Shown piece by piece: positions 19,278 to 29,724 of a stretch of 64,000 bases of DNA. Made by a program: the position numbers and the translations under genes. Each line of letters begins with the position of its first letter. Within the stretch, counting starts at the first letter, position 1. The stretch is from Phytophthora hibernalis (Eukaryota > Oomycota > Peronosporomycetes > Peronosporales > Peronosporaceae), in the NCBI GenBank assembly GCA_012656075.1, contig JAAKBF010000014.1, positions 248,001 through 312,000 on the forward strand, in the 5' to 3' direction. Under the pieces are notes generated by a model. The model searched no databases. It was not told the DNA's origin and was given only the letters and a program-made list of their open reading frames with translations.

Positions 19278-21982
19278 TTATCGCTTGCGCATGGATTCCG
19301 AGATGCTCGGGTTGAAGGTAAAGTCGGCAAAGGTGGCGCTGAGGACCATAGACTGGTGTGTACACACACTGTCCACCACGGGCTCGGAAGTGAACTCGGC
19401 GTCGAAGTTGCCCACGTCCAGCTCGTCCTGTACCACTGGGTGCCACGGGGCGTCACCTCGCGCCGCGTGAGGGCATCCCAGGACACTCCAGCAAAAATGG
19501 GTGATCGCGCAGCTCTTGAACACCACGCGATCCGAGACGCTCCGTTGGGTTAAACGTGAGGAGGCCGCAAATCAACGACGCAGCATCGGGGGCATCTCGG
19601 GCGGCATCATCGTGCTAACAGCGCCGGGCGTCATGATCTTCTTCACCATTATCTCGCGGTTATCGTCGAAAACGGATGCACGCCGGTGAGCATTTCGTAG
19701 AGGAATACGCCGAGCGACCACCAGTCCACAGCGTATCCGTACTTCTGCAAATTGTACACCTCAGGGGCCAGATATTCGGGACTGCCTACCAGCGTCTGCG
19801 CACCCTTGTCCGAAACCACATTGAGTTTGGACAGTCCAAAATCTGTAATGCGCAGGTGGCCTGAGGCTTCAACAAGGATATTTTCCGGCTTGAGATCACG
19901 ATACGCCACCTTCAAGCGATGAAGATGCTCAAGTCCCAGCACCAGTTCGGCCGCGTAGAATCGAGACAGCTCATACGAAAAACCATCGTCGGACATGTGA
20001 TGGAAGAGTTCTCCGCCAGAGCAATAGTCTGTCACGAGATACAGCTTGTCCTTCGTCTGGAACGAAAAGCGCAATCGCGCAATGAATGGGTGATCGATCT
20101 CTTCCAGGATAAGACGTTCCGTCTTGATGTGTTCCTCAAGCCGTGGCGAACAACGTTCTTCTTGCGCAGCACCTTCATGGCGTACACGACGTGGGTATCT
20201 TTCTTGCGCACGAGGAATACGACCGACCCTTTCCCAATCACCTTGATCAAATCAAAGTCACTAACAGACACTCCATGGGAGTGGTGACTGGAGTTGCTAC
20301 CGCGGCTACTAGCAATAGATGCGCGCATAGCTGACGTACTTGCATCTGTATCCAAAGATGATTTGCGGGCTGTTTTCCGATGGTGCGGAGAATCACTTGC
20401 ATGTGCACCCATTGCCGTACTGAGGCGACGGCTCTGTTTTCGAGGCTTCAGCGAGTCCAGACGGTGACGAATGACATTGCCAAGCCACGTCCCTGTCTTA
20501 GCTTCTGACTCGGAAATGAACTGTGTCGCACCACAGCCACGATCGCGAGCGGCCACAAAATACGTAAATGTTGTTTCCAGCGAAAGACTGATCGTGCGTG
20601 CCTTGTTGCTACTACTGCGCTTAGAAAGCGCAGATGTAGGAGCTGGAGAAGGAGCGGCCTTGCCATCAGTTGATGGGCCTGATGCTGTGAGGTCCCCAAC
20701 GGATAGACAGCTGCACGAGAGTTTTTCTTCTTCTTCGGGAATATGGCCACCGACAGCGACTTGAGCGTCACCCTTAAAGTTGATAGCACGCTGCCTCAAA
20801 AACTGAGCTACACTGGGCGGTGTCGTAGCTGGATCCAGGCGGTAGGCACCCTCAGCAAACACGAGCGCATTTACTCGCTTCGCGACCTGTTCCTCGCGCT
20901 TTTGGATGAGAGTCAGCACCGACTTCGCACCGAAGGAGTACGCCAAAAATACACGTTGCGCGCCTGCGCGCGAGAGATAATGTTATCCCACACGTAGAGC
21001 ATGTGCTCGTCCGGTGACGAGTTGCCGCGGATCGGGAACGTGTCGTTGTCGATAGTCACATTATTTGTCGAGGGGTTCAGCACGGCCACTCCAAAGTTGC
21101 AGGCGGTGGCGCGACGCATCACCGGCAGCATTGACCCTAGCTCCAGGCCTTCCTGAATCAACAGGTCTCGACTCCAAATGCCTGGTTGGGCACCGCGGCC
21201 GCCGTTCACCACGACGAGCAAATTTTTGTTCGTGCGCCAATCCGACGTCAAAAACACACTGGAACGAGCTTCCTTTGGCTCGTCCGGACGCGGGTCCAGC
21301 GGCACGCGCGCCTGCTTGAAGGCCAGCTCGGCCAGCATCTCCATCTGGATGTGGAAGATGGCGGCCTTGACGATGTCGTCTAGTTCACCCGCGCGGCGCT
21401 CGTCGCTCATGAGCTCGTACACGGCCTGATTCGTGCGGCAGTGGCGCAGCGTGCCGGCGTCGTCGAAGTAGTAGTCCAGCTCCTCCAGCGATTCGAGCTG
21501 GTCTGTGAGCGCGATGCTGCCGCGGGACAGCGCGTCGGCGTCGATGCTGTCGTTGCTAGCACTACTGTCTCCGAGCTTTTGCTTCTGCAGCCGCTCGGCG
21601 TCCACGGCACTCATGCACAAGATGTACTGCTTGCCGTCCTCGCAGCCCCCGGGTCCGATATGTGCTGCAGTGACGCGGCGTGCAGCACGCGGCATCCTTC
21701 CAGCAGTCCGGCCGGGCGCTGCTCGACTTCCACGTCGTCGTCATTGCAGCTCTACGCGCCACAAAACGTCGCACAGGGTACACAACAAGGCACATGTCAG
21801 CGGCTTTAAATAGACTGGGGTCTCTTGCTTATAAGACACCGCATACACAGATACCGCACCATGAGGAACTCGTTGACGACACAGAGCCACGAGTCCGTGG
21901 GCATGACGAAGGCCATGACGGGCGCGCCCACCTCGCCCTGCGCGCCCGCCAGCTGCACGAACACGCGTCTGCTATCCGCCAT
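19278..21982 (-). CDS. Arb2/FAM172 domain fused to an AGC protein kinase
   Basis: The ATG at 21982 (MADSRRVFVQLAG) begins exon 1. A 108-nt intron (21752-21859) joins in frame. The Arb2/FAM172 hydrolase-like domain (about 21500-20750) has LEELDYYFDDAG, VNGGRGAQPGIW, SPDEHMLYVWDNI, a serine-elbow-like AYSFG, and VNALVFAEGAYRL. The same frame runs without a stop through a Ser-rich linker into an AGC kinase: FDLIKVIGKGS, YRDLKPEN, DFGLSK, GSPEYLAPEV, WSLGVFLYEMLTG. The C-tail has FDAEFTSEP and the hydrophobic motif FADFTF. Five or more one-base breaks (near 21650, 20945, 20135, 19670 and 19600), mostly in homopolymers, interrupt it. The Gly-rich loop is two residues short (GKGSVVFLV). Confidence 0.75.
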
Positions 21983-22135
21983 CGCTCGTCCACTCGCACT
22001 GTGCGGTGCCGACCCCTTGCTCGCCTTCCTTCTTTTGACGACGGAAGCATCTCGGCAGGCCAGTTTTCAGCCAATGCGCGTCGGATCACGACAGTCCGAC
22101 CGCTCATTGGACGACACATTGTGAACACAAAAAAT

Positions 22136-23020
22136 ATGACACGCATTTCCTCAGTTATGGCTCCGATCCTGCGTCTGGCGGCCTCCCGCGTGTTCACGCG
22201 CACAGCGCCCAGACCCGCGACTACCGCATCCACCGCCTCCTTCGCGGCGCAGGAGCTGGGGGACGTGGCCGGCGAGCCGCAGCGCCGCGTCATGTACGAC
22301 GCGCACATGCCCACGACGCCGCTGCAGAAGATCGTGCTGTCCGTCACGTCGGCGCTCACCGTTTTCGCGAACCCGGAGCGCGGGGACATGCTGGCGGCGC
22401 TGGGAGATGTCACTGGTCGAGACGCGCTGCGCCGCATCCACGCGCGCATGTGCGCAGATCCCGTGGGCGCCCGCATCCTGGCCACCAAACCCGTGATCCG
22501 CAACGAGCAGATCGACATGGAACAGCTGCGCGCACTGCCCGCGGACTCGTTCGGCCGCCACTACGCCGCGTTCATGGACTCGCACGGCTTCGACGCGGAC
22601 GGCCGCTCGCTCGTGCGCTTCGTGGACGACCCGGAGCTGGGCTACGTCATGCAGCGCCACCGCGAGCTGCACGACTTCTGGCACACGCTGTTTGACGTGC
22701 CCCCGACGGTGCTGGGCGAGATCGCGCTCAAGTACGTCGAGATGGCGCACTCGCAACTGCCCGTGAGCGCGCTGAGTGCCTTTGTGGGCCCGCTGCGTCT
22801 CTCCAGAGTGGAGCGCTGTATGCTCGTCAAGGTGTATGTGCCGTGGGCCAACCGTGCCTCCAAGAAAGCGCACTCGCTGCACTGCGTTATGTATGAGGAG
22901 GAGTTTGAGACGCCAATTGAGGAGCTGCGCCAGCGTCTGAACATTGAGGTCGCCCCGCCACTCCCAGACTTGTCGGACCACTACAAGCGCCACAAAGACG
23001 ATCAACCTGATCAAAATTGA
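22136..23020 (+). CDS. COQ4: Ubiquinone biosynthesis protein COQ4
   Basis: An intact frame. ATG at 22136 gives MTRISSV before the alternative ATG at 22157 (MAPILRLAASRVF). Either start gives an Arg- and Ala-rich, acid-poor N-terminus suited to mitochondrial import. The COQ4 core is clear: FANPERGDMLAALGDVTG near residue 75, FVDDPELGYVMQRHRELHD, and the zinc motif HDFWH followed 11 residues later by Glu (HDxxH-x11-E). COQ4 organises the ubiquinone biosynthetic complex on the matrix side of the inner membrane. A GCTCATT initiator-like site is at about 22102. It is divergent from the Arb2-kinase gene and converges, with 42 bp between stops, on the next gene. Confidence 0.93.
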   Translation: MTRISSVMAPILRLAASRVFTRTAPRPATTASTASFAAQELGDVAGEPQRRVMYDAHMPTTPLQKIVLSVTSALTVFANPERGDMLAALGDVTGRDALRRIHARMCADPVGARILATKPVIRNEQIDMEQLRALPADSFGRHYAAFMDSHGFDADGRSLVRFVDDPELGYVMQRHRELHDFWHTLFDVPPTVLGEIALKYVEMAHSQLPVSALSAFVGPLRLSRVERCMLVKVYVPWANRASKKAHSLHCVMYEEEFETPIEELRQRLNIEVAPPLPDLSDHYKRHKDDQPDQN

Positions 23021-23062
23021 AGTGTAATAAATGGAGGAAAAATACGCAATATCTTTGCCAGC

Positions 23063-24936
23063 TCACGGCTTGCCAACCCCAAACAGATCGTACTCGTGAT
23101 CACTGTCATGATGCTCCTGTTCAGCAGCAGAGGCTCGAAGTGCAGCCACCCGCGCTTCGGTTTCGTCCACTTCAGAAGCACTGTGCGCGCTGCCGACTTG
23201 CCCACTGACTGATGCCGCGTGGGCTTGGGTATAGTCGATAGCAGGATGGAGCGTTGACATTGGGGCGACTGACCCGAGCACAGGCTCGGCGACTTGAGCG
23301 ATCGCGGTGGTAGCAGACATGGAGGAGGAAATAAGTGTGTGCGTCTGATTCGACACGGCATTTTCTCTCGTGGTCGCCAGTGCCGGTGGCGGTGAAGATA
23401 GTACCGCGGTGCCCGAGTGCTGTTCCAATGAAAATGGTGGTTGTTCTTCTGGTCCAGCAGATCCTTCTCCTCCAGATGTCACAGCCAGCCCTGGAGTATT
23501 CGGCGCGAGGAACGGGTTGTGTGCCACTTCACACTGATAATCGTACGAGTAGTTCATGTCCATGATCGGTTTCGCCGGTTGCTTGTTCGTCTGAGTGGAT
23601 GGCGCGTCCAGGGAACTGAAACTTCGAGAGACTGCCTGAGAGGAGGACGGAGGAGGCAACGGGAATAAGTCATGGTATTCGACGCTAGACTCACTGTACG
23701 CGCTTCGCCAACCGTCGCTTGTCATGCTGGTCCTAAGACTTGCATTGCCGCTACCTTGTGTGAACTGGCGCCGAGCCGCGAGCTGAGCAGACGATTTAAA
23801 AGCGGCATATTTTGGAATGGAATCCATCTCCAAGCACTCGTACTCACCCATACTTACAGGACTCAATGGGCTCTCCGGTGTGTCTCCGTCCGAAAGCGGA
23901 TATCCCGGGCCTGTTCCAACTGTAGTTGCTGCGCCCTTGCTGAAGCATCCGGCAAGCTCTGCATACTGCTACTGACAGAAGCACCGGCGCTACTTGTCGC
24001 GTACGGATCAACAGGACGCCGATACGAATTTGTGAACGGGTTCATCGCGTCGTTGTCAGCTTGAGGCCTGGACGTCTGTTCGACGGTTCCGGATGCCGGC
24101 GACCTGCCCAAGTCGTTGCCGAAAATCTCTGAGAATGCTCCTGTAATCTCAGTTCCAAGAGCAGACATTTCCGTGCTGAATTCTGCAGCCGTCGTCGACT
24201 GCGCCCGGGCCACCGGGGCCGACCATTTGTAGTCGTAATTGCTCCAGCTTTCCCATTAGCATTCTTGAGCGTGACGGTGGCAGATAAAATTTGCAGATAC
24301 GCATCCAGTTCGTCGCGGCACCCTTCAGCACCAATTTCCCCGTCACTGCGTACTCCGTCAGCAGCGTGTTGGCCAGTATTACCAGCTCACTGATCTGATT
24401 CAGTCGCTTTTCCATCTTGCTGTTCCAGTCTCCCATTCCAACTACCCAGCGACCTGCATCTGCCACGTACGCGACGCTTGACCTGCACACAAGAGCAATT
24501 GCACGTGTGGCATTTAGATGGTACGTGCAACCTTTTAAAGCAGAGCAAGTTACGAGCGCACTCCAGCTCTTCGCGAATCTCGTCTCGATACTCGTAGCAG
24601 CGCTGGAACAGCAGCGTCGCCGTGTCCATCACGCCTGCATGCACAAAGGGTTGTCAATAATGGGGCAATCTTGTAGCGTGTTCTTAGTAACAACGTACAC
24701 TGGCAGATTTGGGCCCATGCGCTGGAAGAACTTCTCATAGTAAATCACCTGCAAATAACAGAGAAATAACCATCAATCAGCGAACTACCACATCTGCCGA
24801 GGCTGGACAATAGGGTGGCACTGGTGGCCCTCACCTTCTTCATGAAGGTTGCCAGGTGCTCCTCCACGCGGGCGATGGCCGTCATGGACTTGCCAATGCT
24901 GGAAATGGACTGCCCCGCGCTGAAGATCGACGTCAT
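23063..24936 (-). CDS. Uncharacterised protein with NPF motifs, possibly endocytic
   Basis: The ATG at 24936 starts MTSIFSAGQSISSIG. An 86-nt intron (24749-24834, GTGAGG..TTGCAG) joins to VIYYEKFFQRMGPNLPVY. A helical region follows (TATLLFQRCYEYRDEIREELE; MEKRLNQISELVILANTLL), then a long Ser/Pro/Gln-rich disordered tail. The tail carries MNPFTNS and HNPFLAP (Asn-Pro-Phe, EH-domain ligands) and ends YDLFGVGKP. A further small intron near 24486-24541 and single-base breaks near 24650, 24215 and 23870 are needed to connect the frames. I do not recognise the family. The NPF motifs suggest a membrane-traffic adaptor, which is an inference. Confidence 0.6.
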
Positions 24937-25039
24937 TCTTGCTTAGTGCTGTCAAGAAGGACGGGGATGGAGAGGAAGCAGCTGTGCCTTTTCTTCGAAG
25001 TAAGGAATATTGTCTGATTTTGTTTCTTGATATTCAATT

Positions 25040-25377
25040 CTCTGGATTTTATATCCAGAGTCTACCAGGGATTGCAACGAGGTCTGAATCCTAGCATTTC
25101 TGATACCTTTCTTAATACGATTTAGATGCTTTAGAAGCTTTAATGCCCTTCTATACTTGATAACCGGATCGATTATTATTTTATTTGTGGCAGTTGGCCC
25201 ATCCGCAGAAGATTCGGACAAAACACCTCTATGATATGATATCACTTATAATCGTATTTTACCTGCAGCAGATGATTTATCCAGACCGTTCGAGCAACAT
25301 ATTGGATGATTTTTCTTCGAGCAACACTATACCAGTACTATAAAACCGAGCACCGTTTACTACAGTGATGTGTAGAT
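25040..25377. repeat. Dispersed repeat, copy 1
   Basis: Starts near CTCTGGATTTTATATCCAGAG (itself a small palindrome) and aligns in the same orientation with about 62655-63022. Both copies contain AACGAGGTCTGAATCC, CAGCAGATGATTTATCCAGA and a TAC-rich 3' end. It has no coding capacity and is probably a non-autonomous element. Confidence 0.7.
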
Positions 25378-25542
25378 ACAGAGTTCCCCGACAAAGCGAG
25401 AAAGGTGGGACCAATAAATTCTTCCAGGCTAAAAGATTTGCAAACGGATTTGTATCGCGGTAGAGCAAGGCTTTGTGACAACTGTACTAAGTTTGCAAGG
25501 TAAATAACTGATTACGGTTCTCCCTTTGCCGGGGAGCTCTGT
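25378..25542. mobile_element. 165-bp MITE with 25-bp terminal inverted repeats (copy 1 of 3)
   Basis: Begins ACAGAGTTCCCCGACAAAG and ends CTTTGCCGGGGAGCTCTGT. The same 165-bp unit occurs in both long arms of the Mutator-like element (55644-55808 and 59722-59886), where its ends are 24/25 inverse. Here it is alone, which shows it is an independent element. Confidence 0.8.
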
Positions 25543-25911
25543 AATTCCGTAACGTTTGGAATATATTGAAGCGCGTGCCCAGTAAAAAAATTGTTATTGA
25601 ACGGCATTCATACAGAGGAAGACATCCAAAAATAACCAAATGAGCTGACATATCTGGTGCAGATATTAATATGCCAGCAAAAAAGAATATACCGACATAT
25701 CGCAAAGGGCGACCACCTCGAGTGCCTAAAGCAAGCCAGCTGTGTTCCGGGCCAAATTTCCAGAAGCAGCGACGATTCGAGTGTATTTGCAGTGTACCCG
25801 ACACTTTCAATCGGACACAAGTGAGAGCAAAATCCTTCTATATTCTCGGGTTGGGTTCACTTTCAATTTCAGCGCGCCAAGCATACCACGGCGCCGCCAG
25901 GAACGAGGAAA

Positions 25912-27300
25912 CCATGGCGGAGTACGACGCGACAAGGGCCGAGGAGGAGGCGACTGCGGCTGAGAACGACGAGTACGACATAATGCTGTGCTTGGTGGCG
26001 GTCTTCAGGAACTAGGAAAGACCTCGAGCGAGGTCCGTGGGGAATTGTTCCGTTTGCTTGTGGAGGAGGCTTGGCGGATCGCGATGCAATTGTGCCATTA
26101 CCTGACCGTGCAGTCGCTGACCCCACCCAGCAACTCGGTGTGGATGTCCCTGTACAAGACCGGAAACGACTGCAACTTCATCAACGCAACCTGCTTGACA
26201 AGGTACAAACGTGCTATTATTCATTATTGCTGCTGTTATCAAACTCATACTAACTTCTTTGTTGTTGGTGTCATCAAATTCGTACTAACTTCTGTACAGG
26301 CCTGCGTTTCACCAGCTGCTCCAGAGGTTCTCGAGGAGCTACGCGATCCCGGACGCGAGAGCCCGAGGACGTCCGAGGACGTCCGCCAAAACTCCGCTAC
26401 CACCACCAAGTGTTGGGCCTTGTGCTCTGTTTCTACGTCGGGTCTATGGAAAATAGTTCCCCCTCTGCATGGTGTTTGGCGTTCCGCCAAGCACGCTATC
26501 GAGCACGCTGCACAAGGCCGAAGAGGCTCTATCAGTTACGCTAAAGCTACACTCCTTCTCGCATTTCGTTTCCATCTCCTTCCCAGCAATCAAAACTGGC
26601 AAGACTTGTCGAAGACCGGGGTCGTTGCTGAAGAGCACGTTTGGCTTCATCGACGGAAAAAATCTACGGATATGCGCTGACGAATTCATCACGATGTCTA
26701 TTACTTTAACTACAGCGCTAACATGTGTCCTCATTGTGAATGTATTGAAGGTCCAGCAACCGTCCAACGCAGACCTGCAAAACACCATGTATAATGGCTG
26801 ACTCCGCTCCAAGTTTGGGACGGGCACTATCTACTTCACGGCCGATGGTTGCATCATTTGGTGCAAACATAATTGCCCCGGTTCATGGAACGATTTCGAC
26901 ACCTCGCTGGGGTTTCGTCAAAATCTGTTGGACCCCAAGATCTGCCCCGACCAGAAGATGAACGTGGTCTCTGATACAGTATTCTCGTGCTCTACTGCGA
27001 TGACAGGACGAATCCTGACACCGATCAAGGACGGCGACATCGATCGTATCCTGCCGTCACTGCGAATCTCGGCGCGGACGTTAAACAACGCAATTACGTC
27101 CGTACGCCAGGCTGCGAGTGAGTTATGGGCAGCATGCAGAAGGTTTATAGCCGTCTAAACCTTCCGCTGCCCTACAGCCCTGAACTACGCGGCCTCCGTC
27201 TCAATAAAATCTTCAGGATGACAAACTATCGCGTGCGAACTGTCGGAATATCACAGATCTGCGCTACATTCAATGGTGACATGGACTTCGATGCGGCGGT
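25912..27300 (+). pseudogene. DDE transposase (HARBI1/DDE_Tnp_4-like), decayed
   Basis: Opens MAEYDATRAEEEATAAENDEY. A block YKTGNDCNFINATCLTR is spliced over a 97-nt intron (26203-26299) to PAFHQLLQRFSRSYAIP and RARGRP. Then MVFGVPPSTLSSTLHKAEEAL, FGFIDGKNLR (first Asp), TADGCIIW, CPGSWND (second site), VVSDTVFSCSTAMTGRILTP and a C-terminal VRTVGISQI follow in changing frames. Several frame breaks and an insertion between GFIDGKNLR and VQQPSNADLQNTMYNG show decay. The intron holds two TACTAAC sequences in a duplicated 3' part. Confidence 0.7.
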
Positions 27301-27768
27301 GTGAAGATGTGGAGAAGATCGCTTGACGTGAGAGTCCAGGGCTGCTAGTCACCAAGGTACTTTACTGATTCCAACCAAGACCAAGTGCGTTGTTCCAGTC
27401 GACTGTATTTGGCTAATGAAGGTTACGTTGATCATTAATTGATGTTGAATTAATAGTGCGCTGAGTCTACTTTGGCAAAACAACGATGTTGGATTGACGT
27501 GTGCTGCGGAGTCATGCACCGTATGCATCGTTTGCAAGTTGGAGGTTGCTCATTTTATAGATCCTCCGCATTTGGTCGTGGAAGCCAAGTCGAACCATGA
27601 ATCGCTGTGTATTGAAAGTTAACTGAGGGTACTTGATAATCGAACGCTACGACATGAATGTACCTCGCTGTGTCTTGTGTACTTGCAGCTTCAATTCTGC
27701 CTCCACACATATTGCAGACAGGGTTGACCACACTCGGCATCTTGAACAGTCAACCGGCTCCGCCCGAA
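27301..27768. other. Intergenic, nothing recognised
   Basis: No gene, terminal repeat or hairpin that I can support. It probably contains the lost 3' end of the preceding transposon. Confidence 0.4.
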
Positions 27769-28965
27769 TTATTCCTTCTTGAGGACAGCCCCGATCAGCA
27801 GCATCAGTTCTTGCGTACGAACGCGGGTCTCTTCTTTGTCGCGTCGCTCTCTCTCTTCCATCTCGAGCTTCTCTTGACGGCGACGCTCTTCGGCCTCGGC
27901 CTTATCTGCCAGAAGACGTACCTCTTTAGCAGCATTTTCGTCCCGACGGCGCTGGTCCTCGTCTGCACGACGGGCCTCAGCCTTGCGTTCCGTTTTCTCG
28001 CGGAAGAGCATCATCATTTCGAAGACGCTCTCGCCCATTTTGCTGGAAGAGCTCTCGAGAGGTCCACCAGCTTCTTCGTTAGAGCGGTTGTTGACGTCAT
28101 TGCGCGGACGCGCTTAGCTTGCTTCAACCTGCTCGTGGTCGTCCTCATCTCTGGTACGCTTCGCACAAACTGTGTCGCGGAACTAGTACAAGTCGGATCC
28201 CCAAGGCGGTTCGACGAGCTCTTCAGCTCTTTGTGCCGTTTGACCTCTTGCGCATCGAAGCTATCAGTCTGAAGGCCACGCGCAGTCGCTGTTTTGGTGG
28301 AAGTATCTGCACCACCTGGCGTAGCGATCTTTCTTGGCTTCTTCAATCCAGCAGAACGGATGCGGCGTGTTACGATCGGTGCGGGGGCGGAGCCGGCGGG
28401 CGTTGACGCGAACGCTTCCAAGCCGTCCACGTCAAGTGCCATGTTGAACGTGCCCTGGGTTTCGTATCGCAGCGGGTTTTGGCTTGCCTCGGAGGCTAAA
28501 CCCGGGCTAACCTCCTCACCCCATCAGACACATCCGGCTGTGCGGCCTCACTGCCAGCCACCACGGAACGTCCGTCGCCCTCGTTGTCGTCGAAAACCCC
28601 AACGTGGGGTCGAAGCTGAAGTAGGGTTCGACCTGGGGCCCGTCGGATTGATCTTCATCGGCGTCGTCGTCCATCTCGATCACATTGGCCTTGTCGTCAA
28701 TATCGATCTTCAACAACTTCGATTTCTTGATGTGCGGGGGCATGTCAGCCGTACCGGTGGGCTTGCGGGCGCTGAGCAAGGCCTTAAATTTGCGCCGCAG
28801 GCAATCGAGGTCACGCTCGACTAAGCCACGAGAGCGGCTCGTGTTGTAAGCGGCAGTCAAGCGCTCCCATTCGTATTTCACGAGAGGAACGTACTCCACC
28901 ATGAGCGTCAGCAGTCGGATGATGTCGCTCATCTTATAGTTGAGGCTTCCAGTTACTTTAACCAT
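27769..28965 (-). pseudogene. DUF6818-like oomycete family protein, frame-broken
   Basis: The N-terminal frame (28965-28516) has MSDIIRLLTLMVEYVPLVKYEWERL, SRSRGLVERDLDCLRRKFKAL and PPHIKKSKLLK, which resemble a Myb-like fold in a family that is expanded in oomycetes (I recall it as DUF6818; the number is from memory). After a frame break come GLEAFASTPAG and DAQEVKRHKELKSSSNRLG. A third frame gives a strong Glu/Arg coiled coil (about 28035-27800). At least two frame breaks (near 28450-28515 and 28190) separate them. Likely a nuclear DNA-binding type protein; no exact role is known to me. Confidence 0.6.
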
Positions 28966-29724
28966 CTATGCAGGACAACAACAACACCGTTAGTTAGACG
29001 CACGTCAGATCGAAGATCGAGCAGCACAGCATACCGTTTCGGAGAGCGGGTTGCTTGGGGTGGTGGCGGCGTGCTGGTAGCTTGGGCTTGTGGGGAACTC
29101 GGCGAATGCGAAAGTGAGAGGTGCAAGACTGCGTCGCAGATGATCTCCTCGAGCGGTCTCGGCCCCAAAAGTGCTTCTGCCATGCAATTTGAGCCTCCGC
29201 CTCCAATTTGGAACATGAGCTCATCGTAGAATACCTTCAAGGCTTGAAAATCGCGCGCGGGATCACGGCAAAGTCGTCGTACTTGACGTTAGTATGGCCA
29301 AGATTCTGTAGTGGTGGTGTGATCTTGACGTGTTGGCGCCAACGCAGACTGACGGCTGTGGGACGCGCATTCTTTCGAAGTGCAGAAGTTTCAAAGGCCG
29401 CCAAAGGTTCATGAATTTCATTGTCTGTACATGCAACACACAGGTAGAGCTTACCTACCTCCAACTGAACACATCCTAGCCAAACACCAACATTAGCCTT
29501 GAGCTGGCCGCTTGCACTTCTTACGGGTCGTCATTTTCCTGGATGTCGCGGTGATGACACTCGTCGTCTCCGCAGCGGCACACAAACCACAAGTCGTCAC
29601 CGTAGTCGACGGTGACTTGCTCTCCTCTGTGAATTCATTCCGTTGTAATCACGACGACCGTTGGCAACCTCAACAAATTTGGCGACCGGCTTACAGGAGT
29701 GGTTCACGAACCGCATCAGACCAC
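28966..29724. other. No supported gene; left flank of the solo LTR
   Basis: Two short minus-strand frames (29240-28953 and 29464-29237) overlap here. They may be parts of the gene upstream of the DUF6818-like frame, but they carry no motif I recognise. The five bases before the LTR are ACCAC, the possible left target-site copy. Confidence 0.35.

Noticed and set aside
21829..23014. Long minus-strand frames opposite COQ4
   Set aside because: GC-rich antisense shadows of the COQ4 exon with no family motifs; only 21860-21982 is real (first exon of the Arb2-kinase gene).
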